Below are positions 15,011 through 18,390 of a stretch of 18,390 nucleotides of DNA, in pieces (position 1 is the stretch's first letter; every line of letters starts with the position of its first letter). The stretch is taken from positions 1 through 18,390 of the forward strand of contig JAFYYE010000108.1 in assembly GCA_017557715.1 (NCBI GenBank), given 5' to 3'. The position numbers were made by a program, and so were the translations under genes. The notes beneath the pieces were generated by a model. It was not told the origin of the DNA, did not search any database, and saw nothing but the letters and a program-made list of their open reading frames with translations. This DNA comes from Pseudobutyrivibrio sp. (GTDB lineage Bacteria > Bacillota > Clostridia > Lachnospirales > Lachnospiraceae).

Positions 15011-15059
15011 ATTATATCTTCTTATTTCTATTTTTAAATAGAACAAAATCGCTTATAAT
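15011..15059. promoter_or_regulatory. Symmetric divergent promoters around a palindrome
   Basis: TCTATTT and AAATAGA (15027-15033, 15036-15042) form a perfect palindrome with a TT centre. A perfect TATAAT lies on the plus strand at 15054-15059 (for the AraC gene) and on the minus strand at 15011-15016 (for the phosphatase), 22 and 21 bases from the centre. Both -35 regions fall inside the palindrome and match the consensus poorly, which suggests an activator or shared switch there, most likely the AraC protein. Confidence 0.6.
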
Positions 15060-15105
15060 TGATATATCAATAAGACAATATCGTCAAATTTTTAAGGGGA
15101 AGAAA

Positions 15106-15999
15106 ATGGGTTTATCGTATTCAACAGATAAAACAGATGAAAGCGGCAAGGAGATGCTCACCTACGGCACTCCCGACTTTCCTATTGCCTTTTTCGATGA
15201 TGATCTTACCATAGTTAAAGTTCCTTGGCATTGGCATGAAGAACTTGAAATTGTAGTAATCATTTCCGGCGAAGTTAATGTCTATATCTCCGGTTGCGAG
15301 CTAAAACTAAAAGCCGGTGAAGGATATTTTGCAAACAGCGGAATCCTTCATTCCGCTGAACTAATTTCTACAACAGGCTGGCAACATGCAACTGTTTTTA
15401 GCCCAAGGGTAATCGCAGCACCAGATGATATTGTATGGAATACTTATGTAGCACCGATACTTTCTCATGAAAACCTGCCATTTATCAAATTATCACCATC
15501 CATATCTTGGCAAAAGGATATACTCTCCTTGGCAGAAAAAGTCTGGAACAGCGGAGCCCATGAAAAAATGGATTTTCCTCTTACTGTTCGCAACGCATTA
15601 ACAAAGATTGCCTGCCTTCTTATAAGAAATATGGACACAGAGACAGAACATCCCTTCACGTCAAGAACGCAAAGGGATGAATTTAGAATAAAAAAAACAC
15701 TTTATTATATTGAATCTCATTTTAGGGAGCAGATTACAATTGAAGAAATAGCTAGAAGTGCAAATATAAGTGTAAGCACTCTACTGAGACTTTACCATGA
15801 TATACTTCATACCACGCCTATACAGTATGTATTGAAATATCGTTTAGAGCAGATAAAAGATGAGTTAATTAACAACCCTTATATGCCGATTGCTGACATT
15901 GCTTATTCCTGCGGATTTAACGATATCAGCTATTTCAATCGTTGCTTTTTGAAAGCTTTTGGTGAGACACCTTCTGAGTATAGAGCCCATAGTTTTTGA
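15106..15999 (+). CDS. AraC-family transcriptional regulator
   Basis: A 297-residue regulator with an N-terminal cupin sensor (WHWHEELEIVVIISGEVNVY, then LKAGEGYFANSGILHSA) and a C-terminal pair of helix-turn-helix units (about 198-297; ITIEEIARSANISVSTLLRL and IADIAYSCGFNDISYFNRCF), ending in the usual FGETPSEYR. The cupin points to a small-molecule ligand such as a sugar. It has GGGGAAG before the ATG and is divergent from the phosphatase-MFS operon, which it probably activates through the shared palindrome at 15027-15042. Confidence 0.92.
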   Translation: MGLSYSTDKTDESGKEMLTYGTPDFPIAFFDDDLTIVKVPWHWHEELEIVVIISGEVNVYISGCELKLKAGEGYFANSGILHSAELISTTGWQHATVFSPRVIAAPDDIVWNTYVAPILSHENLPFIKLSPSISWQKDILSLAEKVWNSGAHEKMDFPLTVRNALTKIACLLIRNMDTETEHPFTSRTQRDEFRIKKTLYYIESHFREQITIEEIARSANISVSTLLRLYHDILHTTPIQYVLKYRLEQIKDELINNPYMPIADIAYSCGFNDISYFNRCFLKAFGETPSEYRAHSF

Positions 16000-16045
16000 T
16001 ATTTTACAAATCACCATAAATCAACGTTTTCGACATCTCGTGCCC

Positions 16046-16051
16046 TATAAT
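16046..16051 (+). promoter_or_regulatory. -10 box upstream of the right RNA element
   Basis: A perfect TATAAT sits at 16046-16051; a start near 16058 would place the variable hairpin (16055-16072) at the RNA 5' end. No good -35 hexamer is seen at 16-18 bases spacing; TTTTCGACA upstream is the nearest candidate. Confidence 0.45.
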
Positions 16052-16054
16052 ATA

Positions 16055-16159
16055 GCGATTGCTTTTAATCGCAGCCTAGTGTATTATAATAGCAACAGTA
16101 CCCGACACGCCTCTTAACAATGCGGACCACGTCGGGTCATTTTAATTTAAGGGAGATTA
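16055..16159 (+). ncRNA. Structured RNA element, right copy (abiF-RNA-like), upstream of an Abi_2 start
   Basis: Hairpin GCGATT (16055-16060) with AATCGC (16067-16072), then a core (16071-16159) differing from the left copy at only three positions, including ACCCGAC (16100-16106) pairing with GTCGGGT (16131-16137). The core ends in AAGGGAG, five to nine bases before a TTG codon that opens an Abi_2-like reading frame. Abi_2 (AbiD/AbiF) genes are known to be preceded by structured RNAs (abiF RNA) proposed to act as RNA antitoxins. That this is one of them is inferred from position, conservation and the preserved pairing of the 5' hairpin; I cannot check it against the covariance model. Confidence 0.5.
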
Positions 16160-16164
16160 CTATT

Positions 16165-16230
16165 TTGAAACACCTTCAACCATCTATGTCGATAGATGAT
16201 CAAATTGAAAATCTCAAATTTGATTTTTAG
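16165..16230 (+). pseudogene. Abi_2 (AbiD/AbiF) family gene, N-terminal remnant
   Basis: From TTG at 16165 the frame reads KHLQPSMSIDDQIENLK and then FDF and a stop at 16228-16230. The pattern of a basic start, a Pro-rich turn and a DDQIENLK helix matches the opening of Abi_2 proteins (about 300 residues), here cut to 21 codons, so most of the gene is deleted. AAGGGAG lies upstream at ribosome-site distance. ATCAAATT (16199-16206) and AATTTGAT (16217-16224) followed by TTTT could act as a weak terminator, so the RNA might still be made as a transcript of about 170 bases. The Abi_2 call rests on a short stretch. Confidence 0.5.
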
Positions 16231-16290
16231 TTCTTTCGTAGTTCACAGCCTACCTCCTTTAATAATAATTTTTCAACCAAAATGGTATAG

Positions 16291-16321
16291 AAAAAGAGCA
16301 GCTGTCTTTCGATAACTGCTC
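16291..16321 (-). terminator. Terminator of the MazG-like/GNAT/nucleotidyltransferase cluster
   Basis: GAGCAG (16296-16301) and CTGCTC (16316-16321) form the stem, followed on the minus strand by five Ts (16291-16295). It lies about 50 bases after the nucleotidyltransferase stop. Apart from the RNA element, the Abi remnant and this hairpin, the 16000-16371 gap shows nothing recognisable. Confidence 0.7.
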
Positions 16322-16371
16322 AATGTTATGTTCACTATTCAATTGTTAGATTTCTACAAATTCAAAGTTGC

Positions 16372-16746
16372 TTAACCCAAGTATTCTTCTATTATTGCTA
16401 TATCTTTAAAGTCCTTTTCTCTGCCAAGTTCTTCTTTCATTTCGATGAGCCCAGCAATTGTAATTACAGGTATATCTTCAAGCACAGTAACTGTATCATT
16501 TATCCAGTTTTCAAAAACCTCGATACAATCACCATATTTAAAATGTCTATTACCACTTTCTGATAGGTTGAAAAGGTAGCCATCATGTTCTAGCATGTCA
16601 GCCATCTTTTTATTGCACCCCAGATCAATATCAGATGTCTGTTCCTTAATCCCATATAGTACCATAGCACCACCTGTAAGAAGCCAATAGTTATCTTTAC
16701 TATATGGAAATCTATTCAGTTCTTTAATAATTTCTAATTTATCCAT
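16372..16746 (-). CDS. Small nucleotidyltransferase-fold protein
   Basis: A 124-residue protein with LLTGGAMVLYGIKEQTSDID: G25-G26 followed by D39-x-D41, the minimal nucleotidyltransferase signature seen in MNT, AbiEii and antibiotic-type enzymes. It is shorter than AbiEii and lacks a clear C-terminal helical domain, so it could be an MNT-like antitoxin, a DUF6036-type protein or a small transferase; the target is unknown. It starts two bases after the acetyltransferase stop, with its ribosome site (AAAGAG) inside that gene. Confidence 0.7.
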   Translation of the reverse strand: MDKLEIIKELNRFPYSKDNYWLLTGGAMVLYGIKEQTSDIDLGCNKKMADMLEHDGYLFNLSESGNRHFKYGDCIEVFENWINDTVTVLEDIPVITIAGLIEMKEELGREKDFKDIAIIEEYLG

Positions 16747-16748
16747 TC

Positions 16749-17171
16749 TTACAACTCTTTTGTGAAGTAGTATCGTTTTCCTGTATAAGGATATTCATCG
16801 AGAGTGAATACTTCTTCATAACCATGTCTTATATAAAATTGTGGCGCCTGAAATGAAAAGGTATCAACAAAAGCATATTTACAACCTCGTTCTTTAGCTT
16901 CTCTTTCTGCGGCCAATAATAATTCACTACCAATTCCTTCTTTTCTCAAGCGTTCTTCTACGAAAAGATAGTGTATACATAGCCAATTACCAAAGGTTTC
17001 ACCTGTAAGGCCTGCTAACTTTTTGCCATTATCATCTTCATAAAAAATGCCAATAGGAACATTTTGAGACTCTTCTCGATTACTTAAGTTGAATGCCTTG
17101 AGCATATTAAATATATCGTTTATATCTTGTTCATTTCCATCATTTGTAATTCTAAAATTAATGTCGTTCAT
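16749..17171 (-). CDS. GNAT-family N-acetyltransferase
   Basis: A 140-residue acetyltransferase. The acetyl-CoA loop RLRKEGIGSELL is at residues 74-85, followed by the helix AEREAKERGCKYAFVDT and the late FYIRHGYEEVF motif. The substrate is not evident. AGGGAA lies about 12 bases before the ATG, slightly far. It sits between the MazG-like gene (33 bp upstream) and the nucleotidyltransferase (2 bp downstream), and the three probably share one transcript. Confidence 0.88.
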   Translation of the reverse strand: MNDINFRITNDGNEQDINDIFNMLKAFNLSNREESQNVPIGIFYEDDNGKKLAGLTGETFGNWLCIHYLFVEERLRKEGIGSELLLAAEREAKERGCKYAFVDTFSFQAPQFYIRHGYEEVFTLDEYPYTGKRYYFTKEL

Positions 17172-17204
17172 TTAACTTTAAACTTCCCTACAAATTTGAA
17201 TTTA

Positions 17205-17513
17205 TCACTCTAAAGCCGTCAACCGTTCATTAAGGAATTGCTCTACACAATCTGCAAAGTCTAACTCCATTCTTTCGGCAAGAACGGCCAACCACCAGAC
17301 ACATTCGCCAATCTTGGAAGGAAGCAGTTCTTTATCTTCACTTGGCCAGCGTCCCTGATTATCCATCGTAAATCTTCCGACCAATCCAGCATCAGTCAGA
17401 AAAGCTAACGCATCTTCTTCCACCGACCAGACAGAGCCGTGAATCTGCCTTTCCAAATCATGATAGCGGCTTCTTATTTCTGCTGACTGTGTACTCACAT
17501 CTTTCAAATCCAT
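17205..17513 (-). CDS. MazG-like protein
   Basis: A 102-residue all-helical protein resembling MazG-like nucleotide pyrophosphohydrolases. SKIGECVWWLAVLAERMELD (66-85) corresponds to the conserved E-I-G-D-V-x-W-x-L helix of this fold, though the second metal-binding acid is Cys here (GEC in place of GD), so activity is doubtful. The start has GGAGGTG upstream and is driven by a near-consensus promoter at 17554-17582. It is the first gene of a three-gene cluster. Confidence 0.65.
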   Translation of the reverse strand: MDLKDVSTQSAEIRSRYHDLERQIHGSVWSVEEDALAFLTDAGLVGRFTMDNQGRWPSEDKELLPSKIGECVWWLAVLAERMELDFADCVEQFLNERLTALE

Positions 17514-17553
17514 ATATCAACACCTCCATAAATTCCGATTTATCTTTCTAATG

Positions 17554-17582
17554 ATTATACCACAAAATCCTCGAAATTTCAA
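17554..17582 (-). promoter_or_regulatory. Promoter of the MazG-like cluster
   Basis: On the minus strand TTGAAA (17577-17582) and TATAAT (17554-17559, perfect, preceded by TGTGG) are spaced by exactly 17 bases. The start would be near 17547, about 34 bases before the ATG. Confidence 0.75.
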
Positions 17583-17592
17583 TCCAAAAGCG

Positions 17593-17635
17593 AAAAAACC
17601 GTGAAACTGCATAATCATCAGCCTCACGGTTTTTC
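17593..17635. terminator. Bidirectional terminator after the recombinase gene
   Basis: CCGTGA (17599-17604) and TCACGG (17624-17629) form the stem, flanked by A-runs on the left and T-runs on the right, so it has a U-tract in both directions. It lies directly after the serine recombinase stop and separates it from the MazG-like promoter. Confidence 0.75.
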
Positions 17636-17642
17636 TGTATCC

Positions 17643-18390
17643 TCATTTCACATATTCTTTTGTTATTGCGGCTCCGCACTTTAAGTGTATCTCTATGCCG
17701 TCATCGTTTACTACTATGTATTCGGTTATCGCTCTTACCATGTTATCATCTATGGCCGTTATTCCGCCTGCGTCACATACCGATGTTATGGTCTTTAGTC
17801 TCAGTCGTACTTCTGCTTGTTTTGTGGCTTCACCGACCAGCAGCTCACGCCTTTTTTCCGCGTCTCTTAGTTCTTTTGTGCTGGTTTCAATTTGCTCGTA
17901 GTATTCAGTTTCTGATATCTTCTTTTTTGAGTATTGTTTGTGTATCGCCATTATGCGCTTCTGTATTTCAAGTATCTCATTTTCGATTTTTTCAGTTTGT
18001 ATTTTAGTTTCCTTTTCAGCTTCTGTATCTATTGTCTCCTCAATCTCTGCGACGATCTCATCTATCGCACCGATCATTTCTTCAAATGCGGCATTGTATG
18101 TTTTATCCAGGACATCCTCGCGGACATGATGCGAATCGCATTTACTTCGTCCTTCCTTAATAAGTTCGGGGCAAGCCCAAGATGCTACCTTCTTTCCGGT
18201 ACCGTATTTTCTTACGTGCCTTCTTAATCTTGAGAAGCAGTTTCCACATACCAGTATGCCGCTGTATCTGTATTTGCTGCAGTATCGCGTATTTCCAACC
18301 TGCAGCCCTGTCGGTTTGTTCCTGGTTTGTATGAGCTCCTGTACCATGTCATACATGGATTGTGGTATTATTGCAGGGTGGCTGTTTTTA
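17643..18390 (-). CDS. Large serine recombinase, C-terminal part (N-terminus beyond window)
   Basis: The frame is open to the right edge (248 residues visible). It begins in the recombinase domain (NSHPAIIPQSMYDMVQ), continues into the zinc ribbon (YSGILVCGNC, then SWACPELIKEGRSKCDSHHV) and a long coiled coil rich in Glu, Lys and Ile (about 95-185), and ends with a beta-rich tail (ITEYIVVNDDGIEIHLKCG). This is the layout of large serine integrases of phages and Tn4451/Tn5397-like elements. The catalytic N-terminal domain lies outside. Its presence suggests the edge of an integrated element; the attachment site cannot be placed. Confidence 0.9.
   Translation of the reverse strand, partial: KNSHPAIIPQSMYDMVQELIQTRNKPTGLQVGNTRYCSKYRYSGILVCGNCFSRLRRHVRKYGTGKKVASWACPELIKEGRSKCDSHHVREDVLDKTYNAAFEEMIGAIDEIVAEIEETIDTEAEKETKIQTEKIENEILEIQKRIMAIHKQYSKKKISETEYYEQIETSTKELRDAEKRRELLVGEATKQAEVRLRLKTITSVCDAGGITAIDDNMVRAITEYIVVNDDGIEIHLKCGAAITKEYVK

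Noticed and set aside
9371..16159. The repeated 89-bp element as the two ends of a composite transposon or attachment sites
   Set aside because: Both copies are in direct orientation and the DNA between holds unrelated ordinary operons without a transposase; internal stems and the Abi context fit an RNA better.
17660..18227. Several plus-strand frames opposite the recombinase gene
   Set aside because: They are low-complexity Ser/Phe/Leu-rich shadows of the recombinase coiled coil, without ribosome sites.
1..18390. CRISPR array, tRNA or rRNA genes
   Set aside because: No regular repeat-spacer series and no tRNA- or rRNA-like sequence was seen on either strand.

Overview
The window (about 18.4 kb, AT-rich) looks like chromosome from a low-GC Gram-positive gut or rumen anaerobe, most likely a Lachnospiraceae such as Butyrivibrio or Pseudobutyrivibrio. 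This is inferred from AGGAGG-type ribosome sites, the LplB/YtcP-type sugar ABC transporter with a lipoprotein binding protein, the paired GH53 galactanases and the general protein style; no species is claimed. Nearly all genes lie on the minus strand. The AraC regulator and a broken Abi locus with its leader RNA are on the plus strand.

Left third (1-7350): a beta-1,4-galactan utilisation operon read right to left. It holds two sugar permeases, a solute-binding lipoprotein whose frame is broken near its 3' end, a GH53 galactanase without signal peptide and with a C-terminal beta-rich domain, a secreted GH53 galactanase, and a LacI-type regulator running off the left edge. The promoter region carries six TTGCGCAA-like sites, probable operators. 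No ATPase gene is present, so an ATPase encoded elsewhere is presumably used.

Middle (7350-12900): an AbiE-like toxin-antitoxin pair (nucleotidyltransferase plus winged-helix regulator) with a perfect inverted repeat at its promoter; a long intergenic region (9221-9663) with four 11-bp phased GTCCG repeats, a broken small ORF and one copy of an 89-bp conserved element; a class M sirtuin overlapping a zinc-type macrodomain hydrolase (an ADP-ribosylation switch); and an Rrf2 regulator with a SnoaL-like protein, both promoters overlapped by the same 21-bp operator-like site.

Right third (12900-18390): an MFS permease and a PHP phosphatase transcribed divergently from an AraC regulator through a symmetric shared promoter; a second copy of the 89-bp element followed by the first codons of an Abi_2 (AbiD/F-type) gene; a small MazG-like / GNAT / nucleotidyltransferase cluster; and the C-terminal part of a large serine recombinase entering from the right edge, suggesting the border of a mobile element.

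The most interesting signal is the 89-bp element (9371-9459 and 16071-16159, 86 of 89 identical). It contains a perfect 7-bp stem and is preceded in both copies by a hairpin of different sequence but preserved pairing. The right copy sits between a TATAAT box and an Abi_2 start. I read it as a structured RNA of the abiF-associated kind, with one orphan copy.
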